Shown here one piece after another: positions 25,901 through 36,700 of a stretch of DNA of 64,000 nucleotides. Source of the DNA: Istiophorus platypterus (lineage: Eukaryota > Chordata > Actinopteri > Istiophoriformes > Istiophoridae); the NCBI GenBank assembly GCA_016859345.1, contig CM029129.1, forward strand, positions 15,191,399 through 15,255,398, in the 5' to 3' direction. Every line of letters begins with the position of its first letter. Position 1 is the stretch's first letter. The translations under genes and the position numbers were made by a program. Below the pieces are notes generated by a model. It was given only the letters and a program-made list of their open reading frames with translations, made no database searches and was not told the origin of the DNA.

Positions 25901-28900
25901 TGGCCACAATTAGGAACTTTCTTAATATTATAAAAACAAAACATAAATAAAATATTGCCTTGAGAATCAACTCCCCAGCTGTTTTCTTAATGACTTAGGT
26001 GACATGCTATGTATCTGAAGGGATGTTGAATATTTAGTCGTACAGCAGGACTAAAAAGAGTAAATGTCTCCTCCTCTGGTGTGCTGCTTTGGATGCTATT
26101 AAAACACAGAGACAAGAGTTTAGGGCTGATAATTGACATGGTGGTAAAGGATTCCCTTGGGCCTTTCCATTTAGTGATGGGCGTTAGCGGTCTATCCTCT
26201 TTCTGACACATGCATTAGGGTTACATTAGGACTTATTCTGTTATCTATGATCAAAGTAAACATGCATCTTTATAGCTACTTCAATCTCCCCAAAAAAATG
26301 GCATGACAAGATAAAATGGATTCCCAGACTAAGTTTTGAAGCTTTTTTTGAAAACTTAAGCCTGTGATGAATGGGAGATGGCGGAGCATTAGTGTCCTTC
26401 AGATGATAAAGTGGGGCACTGGTAGAGCTTCAAATACAGGACACAGAAAAGGAAACAGAGAGGCCACCTTGAAGGTGAAAATACCAGCATGTCGGCAATA
26501 GAGTGTTATGGAGAACAACTTTATTTAGGAAACATCGGGGTCTGATGAGGGCCACAGAAAGAAATGTGCTTGTTTTTCACTATAAAGTTGTTCTCTACAG
26601 CACTAAAAGCGTTGCTGGAATTTCAAGGGCATTAGCATTCAGCCCGCGGAACAGCTAATCTTGATGGCAAGTGTTGTGTAATGATAGGGAGATTTACTTT
26701 TGATAGAAAAAAAATGAATCATACAGTAAGTACATCCCAAACCAGATACATATTTTGGCATCTGTGTATGTGTATGTTTGTGTGGAAACATTTGTGTGGT
26801 GCAGCTTTCTCACACTTCACTTTTCTCCACCCAAAGAGACAAATTCCTGAGGGTTCGGTGCAGAAGGACTCAAAAACACTCCATATATTCCAGAATCCCT
26901 CTGTTGTAATATCCTTGCCAGCATTCTCCCTACAACTTGAGCCCCTCTCCAATTCTGGCATTTTTCCCTCATATGTAATCTGTAGTATCTGCATCAGTGA
27001 CTTTAGACTCAATTGTGGGTTGTGTTTGACAAAGCCGTGACCCTAAAGAGAACATAAAAGCCTCAGAAATAATACCAGAGCTGAAAGCAGAAACTGCCTG
27101 TGAGCTACCTTTGGGACTGGAGATTATACCTGCTTAACGTCAAGCAGACCAAATACCACATAAAAAGGCTATGAAATCAGCCAGCTAAATTTCCCCCTAA
27201 TCACAGCGGAGAGGTTAGATTCTGGCAGAGACCTCACAAGCCACAGTTCAGGAGCGTATGCAGGCCTCATAGTAAGCAGATGACTGAGCTCGACTGTTAC
27301 AGGCTTACGGCAAACTGAATTTCCAAATTATGGTTTGCTCAATCCATATACAATAGATGGTTTATCGCATCAGAACAGTTTAGACAGAGCCAGACAAGTT
27401 CTCTCTGAACTTTCCTTCAACTTGATAAAACAAGTCTAAAAACTCAAATGGAACCTAAGACAATATCTATATTTTATTTGTACATTATTAATGATAAAAT
27501 TTAAAAGGCCAGGTATTTAGACCAAGTCTCCAACTTACCCTTCGAACTTATCTTTAATAATTTGACATTAATTTTTCAGTATTCTGCAATTGCATCCTCT
27601 AAACCCTCAAATTAAACATCAGCCAATTTAACTGCTAGATTTCTGTGGAGTTAGTTTTGTATCACAAGCCAACTCTGTTTCATATACATGGCAAAAAAAA
27701 TGCTTTAAGTTATTGTCTATTGTCAGGTTGACAGATCTGAATGCCCACAAATCTCAAACAGTTCGCACCCTCTGCAGCTGCTTGTCCACAGCGAGGGGGG
27801 GCTACGCCATCACAGGTTTGGCTAGAGACATCCAAGGAGGGCCACTTCACAAAACACATGCAGTAATAGTTTGGATAAAGGTGGTAACACCAAATGCAGC
27901 AAGATTCTTTTAAATAATTATGGACACAGTATTGTGTATCTTCAAGGCCACTCCCAGATGACAGTGTCCACTAGGCTGTTCCTTAATCACCACACCGTTT
28001 TTCTAGTTAACAGGATGCATACTGTATGACAGAAACTATTATCAGCATGAAAGTAAAAGCAAACTGCAGCAAATCAAGAGATGCAGAGATGTTACTCTTA
28101 ATGGGGTCCTCATTAAACCAGCAGAGAGCACCAAATGACACAGCATGACAAGATGTTAGATAAAGGAACAATTCATAAATGGGGTGTAATAAAGAGAATT
28201 TTTAAAGAAATTTGCACTATATAACAAGGCCAGGAAAAAAAGCTAGAGGCAGTCAGACTAAGATGTGGTTTGAAATTTTTAATAAGGCCAGACACGCAGA
28301 AAGTGCTTTCTCATGTACATGTCCAAAAGGTGTCAGTGAGGAGGGATGTGTTTGAACATTTGCTAAGTTTGATAAAGAGGCCTGCTGGCCTAATATGGGA
28401 TCTACCTTTTCAAGTTCCATTGCACTTTCATTTTCTTTTTCTTTTTTTGTCATTGCAGCAGCAAAATATTGATCTTTCATCTTATGAACAAGTTTCAAAT
28501 TTTCTTATGCAGGTTTTTATTCTACTTGGATTTTTGCCTCTGATGTTACATCCCTTTGATCTGAATGCCAGACTGTTTCTCATATGCAGTAGTACTTACA
28601 GTACATCATTCTGCTCCCACAGCTTGTTACTATCCGAGTGGGGCTGTGACAGCATATGTGTGGGCTGTAAAACTGGATTGATAGTGGAATTGGGCATCTG
28701 TGTGTTCAATGATGACATTATAGAATACTATAACCCCCCCCAATTATTATCTACAGATGACGCGACATATCATCGCAGCCAGAGTCACACATGCCACTCT
28801 GTTTGTCTGTCTGCAGAAAGAATGGTTGCCATGAAAGATTAAATCATTACTGAAATGTTTTATGCAGACATATCACTAAGCTAAGCCTTCACATGCCACT

Positions 28901-29320
28901 ACTGTCACTGCCCACAATGGGCCCAGTCTTTTTGATGACAGAAATGAAAACCCTAGATGCTTTGTAACAGACTGCTGTTATTTGTATTATGTTGTACTGT
29001 GAAATATTTATATTTGTTACCATGGCACCACGTGACACTACTATGCGGTCTTGTACACTAAAAATATTTGAATGAGGTTTGTGTAATATATTTGTATAAC
29101 ACTAACTTCAAGTGTAAGCCAGGGGGCCTAAATAAATAACTGTAACTACATGTCAGTTAAGGTAACTACCTGCATGCATTTTCATAATGTTATAAACACA
29201 GTTGAACAGATTTCTGGAGTTAGGTCAGTGCAGCAGAGCCCAGGTGCATCTATGATATGTGGATGTGCCAATTTGGCTCCAATTTCTGCTGTGACTATTG
29301 AACCAAGTGTATGTAACCTG
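22967..29320. other. intergenic region, no gene seen
   Basis: Contains a short tandem of the nine-base unit CATTCTAAA at about 24,478-24,505, a pyrimidine-rich tract near 24,840-24,867 and an eleven-base C run near 24,577. The longest open frame in the window (28,270-28,842) lies here, but it begins with TTG and shows no domain or recognisable similarity. Confidence 0.5.
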
Positions 29321-29323
29321 ACA

Positions 29324-29364
29324 TCTCTCTCTCTCTCTCTCTTAGTTTGTGAGAATGTGTGAGA

Positions 29365-29402
<38 letters not shown>
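29324..29402 (+). repeat. (CT)n then (GT)n compound microsatellite
   Basis: A CT run at about 29,324-29,342 is followed by two GAGAATGTGT units and a (GT)n tract to about 29,402. Confidence 0.92.
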
Positions 29403-29405
<3 letters not shown>

Positions 29406-29878
29406 TGTTTGCGCGCATGTGTAAGACATAAAGAGAGCATGAAAAAGAGAAACAGAAGGAAATAATGCCAGGACTATTAACTGGCTGTATTATATCATAA
29501 GAATAAATGTCAATACAAGACACATGGATTAAAAGTAAAAATTTTGTCACATGTTGTGATAGCAAACAAAACAATAGAACAAGAGTCAAAAGAGCCCTTT
29601 TCATCTGTGTATCTAACTGTCAAGTGACTGTTTCTCTCACTAAAAAAGTTCATCAACCTGGGTTAATTAAGTGTTACAGTCTAGCAACCATCGGGTATAT
29701 TATTGGTTATCCACATTACTTTGTCATCAGATAAATCAACATCTTCTACTACTAAGTAATATCTCTGGTGCTAACATTTGGGCCATGACCCGAATGGCCA
29801 GTCTCTGACAGTTGTGGTGACATGGCTGCAGGGCAGACAGAGATATCAGGCCCTGGAGACTGAATTATTGCATCTAAG

Positions 29879-29879
<1 letters not shown>

Positions 29880-29970
<91 letters not shown>

Positions 29971-30000
29971 GTGTGCGTGTGTGTGCGTGTGTTTGTGTGC
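29880..30000 (+). repeat. long (GT)n microsatellite with GTGTGC variants
   Basis: Pure GT from about 29,880 to 29,965, then GTGTGC-type interruptions to about 30,000. Alternating purine-pyrimidine sequence of this length can adopt Z-DNA and is likely polymorphic. Confidence 0.95.
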
Positions 30001-31900
30001 ATGAGTTGAGACCAGTTTATTTGCAGTATATGATGAACCTGGTCTAGATTTCCATTTCCAAAGTTATAGTTATTTAGAATAGTTATACAGTGACGTAAAA
30101 TAGAAAAAAAAACTATGAGAACAATGGAGATCACTCTTCTCTACTATTGACTCAGCTCATAATAGCAATGCTTTAACTTGACCAAAATCATAAAACAGCA
30201 TAGTTAAAATTGTTGTGCTTTGCACACAAAATAGTCATATTTGTTAGACAAAAACAGAGCATCAAAAGATGAACTAAACTACTGTCATCTGTTCCATGTT
30301 TGGCTTGTGAAAAGTTTGAAGTACAGTATGGCTGGGGAATGTCATTGCAAAGAGTTTATATTAAATATTAAAAGAGACTTCCTCTCCATATTTTATTCAG
30401 GAGGGGTTAATAGTTTACTCTTTGAGCAGTGCTGCAGAGCTGATGAATCACCTGTCAATTTCCCAGAGATGATTACCTTCCGAAGAGCCTCACTTGCCAC
30501 TAATAAACACATGATGGTGTTTTCAGATCAGACACACCTCATCTTCCATGCATATCACATTTAAGTGGGACCAGCTGCAATCAACTCTGATTGCTGCAGT
30601 CAAATTTTAATATCTTACATTTGAAAACTGGAACCTGACAACGGCTGGCCATCATTCTGAAGGAATTAGTTTATACGGTCTCAAACACATGAAAAAACAG
30701 TGCAACAGTTTGCCATAAAGGTGATAGTGCGGCATGTTCACTGCCTGTACGCCAGTGGAATAAGTGTTCAGAGGGGAATTTGGGGTAATGCACCATGAAA
30801 AGATGATAACTCTGCAAGCACCTGCTTTTTCCACTGCACCTGCAATTCTTATTGGTACTTACTTTAATTCAGGTTTACCATTGAAGGGGTTTCATTTCAT
30901 TTTGTTTTAAATTAGATAAATAAACTTTTTTTATGGATAATAACAAAAAGTTAAAAAAAAACAAAACAAAACATATGTCCAGTGAGTAAGAAGAAAAAAA
31001 AACTTGTTACTGTTACTTATGTTAAATGCTTATGTTGGCATTATTGTGACCTAATGTGACCCATGAAATCGACTTGTTTTGTAATGTATTGTAAGAGAAA
31101 TGCAGCACAAGTTAAAGATATCTCAAGCATATACACAAGTGGAAAAGGAAACTTGGGAGATGTGGACGTGTCCCTGTTTCAAAACAGATGCTGCACATCA
31201 CAAACTGCCTTAGCAAGCACTGATTTTATGCTGTTTGTGTTTCTGTGTTGTTGTTGAGGCTTTTTTTTTTATTTATCTTTATTCGCCTATTAGCTGCAAC
31301 ATATAGACTAATAAGTGGTTTCAATGTTGCGGCTGATTGATGTATGTCTTTGCTCTCATTCAGTACCATTTTAATAGAGCTGAGATTTGCCATCCAAGCT
31401 GTGTTTGTACACAGATATAGAGGGAAGGAGAGAGAGAGAGAGAGAGAGAGAGAGGGAAAGGTGATATATTGTAAAGTGTAACAGTGGTATCAAAGTAATT
31501 TATGAGAGAGTGTGGGACAGGCTACCATTTTGTACTTTAGATTATGAACACATTTTTCTCAAACCTCCCCTGAAGGAGTCCTTGGAAAGAAGCTACACCC
31601 ACCAAAGCAGGTGCATTAGCATACTTATATAAAGAAATTGAAATGGGTAATAGAGCACCTTACAAAGGACAGTGCAAACCCCAGGATACCCTCCCTGGAC
31701 TGGTTTATAAATATGCCAAATGACTCGGAGAACTACATAAAATCATAATAAATCATAAAGGAACCGTGTGTGTTACCTTAATATATGTGTGTGTATGTGT
31801 GTGTGTGTGTGTGTGTGTCTTCTGGCACAGGTATAATTCCCACTAAACCTCACCCAGTCAAACAATCAATTAATGTACCAAAGAAACAGCAAACTAATCA
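30001..31900. other. intergenic region with minor microsatellites
   Basis: Holds a (GA)n tract at 31,428-31,454 and a (GT)n tract at about 31,786-31,818. Otherwise AT-rich DNA without a supportable gene. Confidence 0.6.
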
Positions 31901-31958
31901 AACTAATTTATTTATTTATTTACAGCTAAATCGACGGGACCCTGGGCTCCTCTGACAG

Positions 31959-31979
31959 GGAGCTGTCCTCGGTGCTGAT
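31959..31979 (-). promoter_or_regulatory. RE1/NRSE-like site 1 (REST binding motif)
   Basis: On the minus strand the 21-mer reads ATCAGCACCGAGGACAGCTC plus a final C. It matches the RE1 half-sites CAGCACC and GGACAG with the correct two-base gap, and the trailing CC is also present. REST silences neuronal genes in non-neuronal cells, and gabrg2 is a neuronal gene that starts about 1.2 kb downstream. Binding is not shown; the match is by eye. Confidence 0.7.
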
Positions 31980-32007
31980 TGGTCGGTTTTGAGACGCAGA
32001 TTTAAAG

Positions 32008-32028
32008 GGAGCTGTCCAAGGTGCTGGA
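32008..32028 (-). promoter_or_regulatory. RE1/NRSE-like site 2 (REST binding motif)
   Basis: On the minus strand it reads TCCAGCACCTTGGACAGCTC plus a final C. The half-sites CAGCACC and GGACAG are again intact with the two-base gap. It is a direct repeat of the first site, 49 bp away start to start. An ATTGG (inverted CCAAT) lies between the two, at about 31,977-31,981. Confidence 0.65.
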
Positions 32029-32043
32029 GGCATGACCCAGGCG

Positions 32044-32216
32044 AACACACACAGACACACGCACACAGACACACACACACACACACAAACAGACACACAC
32101 AGACACACACAGGCACACACAGACACACACAGGCACACACACACACACACAGACACACACACACACAAACAGACACACACAGGCACACACAGACACACAC
32201 ACACAGACACACACAG

Positions 32217-32248
<32 letters not shown>

Positions 32249-32306
32249 AAACAGACACACAGACAGACACACACACAGACACACACACAGACACACACAC
32301 ACACAG
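32044..32306 (+). repeat. (CA)n / ACACAG minisatellite
   Basis: About 260 bases made of CA dinucleotides regularly interrupted by CAGA, CAGG and CAAA variants, giving higher-order units of about 8-12 bases. All six frames stay largely open (Thr-His or Cys-Val repeats), which is why spurious open frames stack here. It lies about 0.9 kb upstream of gabrg2 exon 1, beside the RE1-like pair. Confidence 0.95.
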
Positions 32307-33152
32307 TTTTCCATCTGATTGTTGTAATTGCTCACAATAGCCCCTTGATGGTTAAAACTTTCAGGCTTCACACTCGCTGACAGCGGATCAGATGCTTTAT
32401 TTACTCCCAGTTATTCTGCTGCGGATCCCGGGTTATCGCCTTACGTCGAATTTTACGACCCCCAAAATCGCGTTATTTTGGTGGTAGCTGCCAAACGGTG
32501 TAGGTTCAACGCGGAAGCGCAAATTGGCCTCACACTATTCATTCATTTATTTATTTATTTACGCTCACAACAGCGGGCAACCGTGTCGCCTCCGTTTTTA
32601 AATATAATTTATTATATTCATTATATCTAAGGTCATCGCGTGGTATATGAAAAAAAAAAAAAAAAAGAAACAACCATCATCATTTTATTTTCTCACTGGC
32701 AGTAGGACGAGGCTTCCCTCCTCTTCCTCGGAGCTCCGCTTCCGCCCGGTGAAACCACGCATGTGTTGATCCGTGCTGCGGCAACGTGCATCAGTTCCTC
32801 CCTGACCCCAGCTGTTAATCTGCATTCAGACCGAGGCTCCACCGCTTTTTCTCAGCTGCTCGATATAAGAGTAGTTTATTACTAGGAGGGGGGGGGGCGC
32901 CTCGTCATCTGTGGCAGGGTTTGTTTTTTTTTTTTTATTATTATTATTTTAGGGCCTTGTCGATTCGGCAACAGACGCGTGAGAAAGAAGGGAGGAAAGG
33001 AAAGGGAAAGAAAGAGAAAGAAAGAAAAGAGCCCGGCGGTAAAGACACCAAGCCCTCGACCCCCGCGTCGGGTTTGTTTTTGGCTTATTTCCCCTCCACC
33101 GCGCGTCCGCCCCGGGTCTAGATCCGCGGACCCGCCGCCGCCGACGTGCGTA

Positions 33153-33179
33153 ATGTATCGTAGAGAGGAAACACAGTAA
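33153..33179 (+). CDS. short upstream ORF in the gabrg2 5' leader
   Basis: ATG at 33,153 opens eight codons (MYRREETQ) ending in TAA at 33,177-33,179, 40 bases before the main start codon and in another frame. It has G at -3 but T at +4. It is the only ATG that I find between the TATA-like element and the main start. Such uORFs commonly reduce translation of the main frame; here that is an inference that depends on where transcription starts. Confidence 0.45.
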   Translation: MYRREETQ

Positions 33180-33219
33180 ATAGACGGACACGTCCATCTG
33201 CGAGAGAGAGGAAACGAAG

Positions 33220-33344
33220 ATGGTGATGATGATGATGATGGCTTCACCCAGTTTAGCCTCCAAATGCTCGACAGCAATGGCGAAGCCTTCCCTCCCCCTG
33301 AAGCTCTTTCTCTGGGTGTTTATTGTCGTTAATCTCCCGTCAAG
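33220..33344 (+). CDS. gabrg2: GABA-A receptor subunit gamma-2, exon 1 (signal peptide)
   Basis: This exon encodes the first 41 residues plus two bases of codon 42. The start is the ATG at 33,220, which has A at -3 and G at +4, a strong context. The protein opens M-V followed by five Met, from an ATG repeat. A second in-frame ATG at 33,277 (residue 20) would leave a compact signal peptide: Ala-Lys-Pro, then the hydrophobic core LFLWVFIVVNL, then small Ser residues suited to cleavage. With the first start the peptide has an unusually long N-terminal region. The donor is CAAG/GTAAGA and intron 1 (7,481 bp) is in phase 2, which joins exon 2 in frame as Ser. Signal sequences of this family are poorly conserved, so the call rests on frame, splice site, position and hydrophobicity. 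Confidence 0.85.
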
Positions 33345-33723
33345 GTAAGATCTTAATGCGAAATATTTCCTCCAGAAACAAACAAACAAACAAACAAAAA
33401 AATCCGTGATTTTGGGTCGGTTCCGTTGAATCGGACGTGTTTTTCTTATTTTAACAACACATCTTTTTCATTGTGCCTCCCTTTCTAAATGCCAACCCAG
33501 CCCCTGGTATTAGCGGGATCCCGAACGATCAGGTAGCGGAGGAGATCTGGTTTTGATGGGGGAGGAAAAAAGAAAAGAAAAAGAAAAACACCACCGCATG
33601 TGCTTGGGATATATCACACGTATAATTGTGGATTGACGTGGAAGTGTGATATTTTTATTTGTTCGGTGGCGAAAAGCGACACATGCGTCGCATCGCCGCG
33701 AGGTTTCGTGTGTCATCGTTTCA

Positions 33724-33757
<34 letters not shown>

Positions 33758-36700
33758 TTAAACAGAAAACAAAAAAAACGACGCACGGCCAAAGGTTACA
33801 GATATTTGTCTGTGGCCACCAGGTGATTTAACACCTGACATTTTTTGGTGTTTCTGCTTTTAAAACAGATTAACATTTCTATGGAGAAAAGATTTCTTTT
33901 CCTCCGGCGTCTCTCACAATCTGCCCGACGTTAGAAATAGCACGGTGGCTAAGATGAGTGAGGCTAAGGCTAAAACACAGTCACCGCTAAGCTGTCTTCA
34001 AGGATCAGGTCTATTCTAAGAGCCTGAGCCTCGTTGCTGATCCCGATGCGTCCGAACCCGAGCGGATTTCTGCAGATGGTCGTAACAAAAGGCGACGTGG
34101 GCACGAGTGAGGGTTCGTCTCATCTCACGTATTTGAAAATTTAAGAAGGAAAAAAAAATAAAGCAATTCAAAATGGCAGACAATCACACTGAGGATATAA
34201 GTGAGAATAAAGGCACAATGGGGACAAGGGTAATATATGGACTGATCTTTGTCTTACACGCACACGCACACACAGAAGACTCCAATTTCAGCTTTAACTG
34301 AGGCGCAGATTCGGGTTTGTTGAAAGCACCTGTTTGGTTTTGTCCCCGTCAAGACGTTATTCCCGTGAACAGTAAAGGAGAAGCTGATGGTGAGCGGATC
34401 GTCCTGTGCCGCTGGAGGGTAAATAAATAAAAATGGAGGCAGATAAATCAGCCGCCGTTCGATCCCCGTCGTGGTGATCGAAACCTCCTGCCCGGCCCAT
34501 GCTGCCGGGACTGTGCATTTTCTTATTCATAAGTAGCGATCACGATATGCTTGAGTAAACATTACATCTTGTCCCATTGAATTACATCCGGAGTTGAGAT
34601 CCATGGGCAGTTTATGGACGTTACAAGTTGTGCATGAGTGGCTGAAACATGATGAAGTGAGGTGGATCAATGCGAGTGACATTTGGGTGCTTTGTAAAAA
34701 TAAACGTAAAGAGGGCCAAAAGTGAGTTCTTAATGTAAACATTTGTATAAAGCTTTTCTCTATGGCTCAAAACTTGATGTTTCTTCTTTTTCAAAGAGTT
34801 TGTATGCAAGTCCTGTGGCCTTTATGATAATTAGAAGACAGCTATTGCTGAGTAAGTTGAATTGGAAGTCATTTGGGATTCATGCATATGAACTCTTACA
34901 TAAGATATATCCCAAGGCCTCCAGCATGCTTTCAATAATCTATGCTACTTCGTGACTCATTGACAGTTACTATGCGTAGTGATGCCTGATTGCATCACAA
35001 TACATTAACCTCCATGGCACGGTCAAATAGAATTTCAAGGCACAGGTGGTACAGGATCAAGGCCCTGGAACAACACCCCCAAAAAGTAGTGGTAGAAATC
35101 TTGTTGGGTAGTTGCATCGGTCACAATCATGGGAGAAGGCCATGACGGGAGGAAGTGATGTCAGAGCCAGGAAGCGCGTGTAGGGCTCAGGTTTTTGTAG
35201 TTTGCCAGGTGATGTTTGTGTTTTTTATAACTTCACCTCAAGCATTTCAGATGGCAGGTGAAATTCATTACATAACCAATTTTGGGACAGGCTACTAGTT
35301 ATTATTTTTTTTTTATCATTTTTATTTCTCTAAACTTAAGTGAACTCAAATATATTTTAATTCTATTTTTTTATGTATTAATCTCATTAGAAAGGAAAAT
35401 AAAGTTTACATTTGATCAACAAGCCTCTATCTAAGATGCCACATAACAATAATCAAAACTGATAACAATGATTATAGATTTGTAGTATCATTGATTTTCT
35501 TTTAAGTGTGGATGAGGACAAGTGAACAGATTTTATGCTGACTTTATGAATTCAATCCTGAGTCCCACCTACCACTTGTTGTATTCCATTTATCACCAGC
35601 CTGCATAAATTCTCATCAAATGGCCGGTGTTTATAAGTAAGTGCAGTTAATTTTAAAATTCCCTTTAAATGATAGACCCGCAGTGCACTGGACTCAATCA
35701 AGCCCTTATATATTATCTGCTTCTTGTCATCACTTAGAGGGTTGGGACGTAAAATTTTGACAAACTGCCAATCTGTCATGTATCTCATAATGACCATTAT
35801 ACGTATTTATGTCTCAGGCTTTTCTAAAAAAAGGGTTGATGGCATGCAGATGTCAGTCTTCCTCTTGTGTCAACTGAAGACAGTTTTGACAGGACAGTAA
35901 AAGATGGCAGTCGAAGCCAATCGCTGCCTCTTGCTAACAATTTAGAGAGTCTGTCATATTTATCACCCAGGAGGTATTAAGGTCAGAGCGATTTCAGATC
36001 TCGGGGATAGAGTTGGGAGGCTTTGAATTTACAGCAGCGGTGATTATTCCCATTTACTCAGCTCAGTAAGTATCACAATAAACCTGAGTTAGGGTCATGG
36101 CTACTGGCATATAACATGCCTTGTTAGTTAGATAGTTCCTTATCTAAAGTCATTGCACTGTAGCCATCTCTGATATCTCAACCCTGATATCTCTGTCTTT
36201 ATCCTAAGAGATTCTGTGGATGAATGTAGAATTTTTTTTTGGCTACGCTTAATCCAAAACCATTCATGACTTTACTTTTTTAAGGATACAAGTACATAGC
36301 AGGTGACCCGAAGATACTTTTCAAACTAGTCCACTGATGTTATGCTATCTCTGTGGTAATATATATGACCTGCCTTTACATGTATGAAATAATCTTTTAC
36401 TGACTACAAACAATCACTGTTGCATTTTCCTTATCATAGTTTACTGCTGACAGAAACAAGTCAACCTTACATGCCAATATTAGCTAATCTATGTGATCTG
36501 GATTAGACTGGACTGAGTGAAGCCTGTAAATAGACTGGCTCCCTCACGCTGAGGTCAGATGAGTAGAGCAGGCATACATAGTCCAGGTGGTTGTTAACCG
36601 TCCTGGATGTGAGCACGATAACTGCATATGTTCATTTTTGCAAAATTGACAGCCTGTCTCATTAAGCAGAACATTCTACATCCACTTCAAATGATTACAG

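Larger units (their letters stand above)
32390..34110 (+). promoter_or_regulatory. gabrg2: CpG-rich promoter region of gabrg2
   Basis: CpG dinucleotides, scarce elsewhere in the window, become frequent here, most densely at about 33,040-33,160 and through exon 1. The region surrounds the first coding exon, so a CpG-island promoter is the natural reading. A TATA-like GATATAAG lies at 32,862-32,869, followed about 25 bp later by a ten-base G run (32,888-32,897). Transcription might begin near there, but this is a guess. An AAAC repeat (33,376-33,398) and a TTA repeat (33,726-33,757) lie in the intron 1 part. Confidence 0.6.

Noticed and set aside
28270..28842. Longest open frame in the window, 190 codons
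   Set aside because: It begins with TTG, shows no recognisable domain, no codon-like composition and no splice context. One such frame is expected in 64 kb of both strands.
31916..32371. Overlapping frames with Cys-Val or Thr-His repeats on both strands
   Set aside because: Translation of the CA/ACACAG minisatellite in several frames.
32882..33389. Minus-strand frames over the gabrg2 promoter and exon 1
   Set aside because: Shadows of CpG-rich, stop-poor DNA. They overlap exon 1 in antisense and show no protein features.
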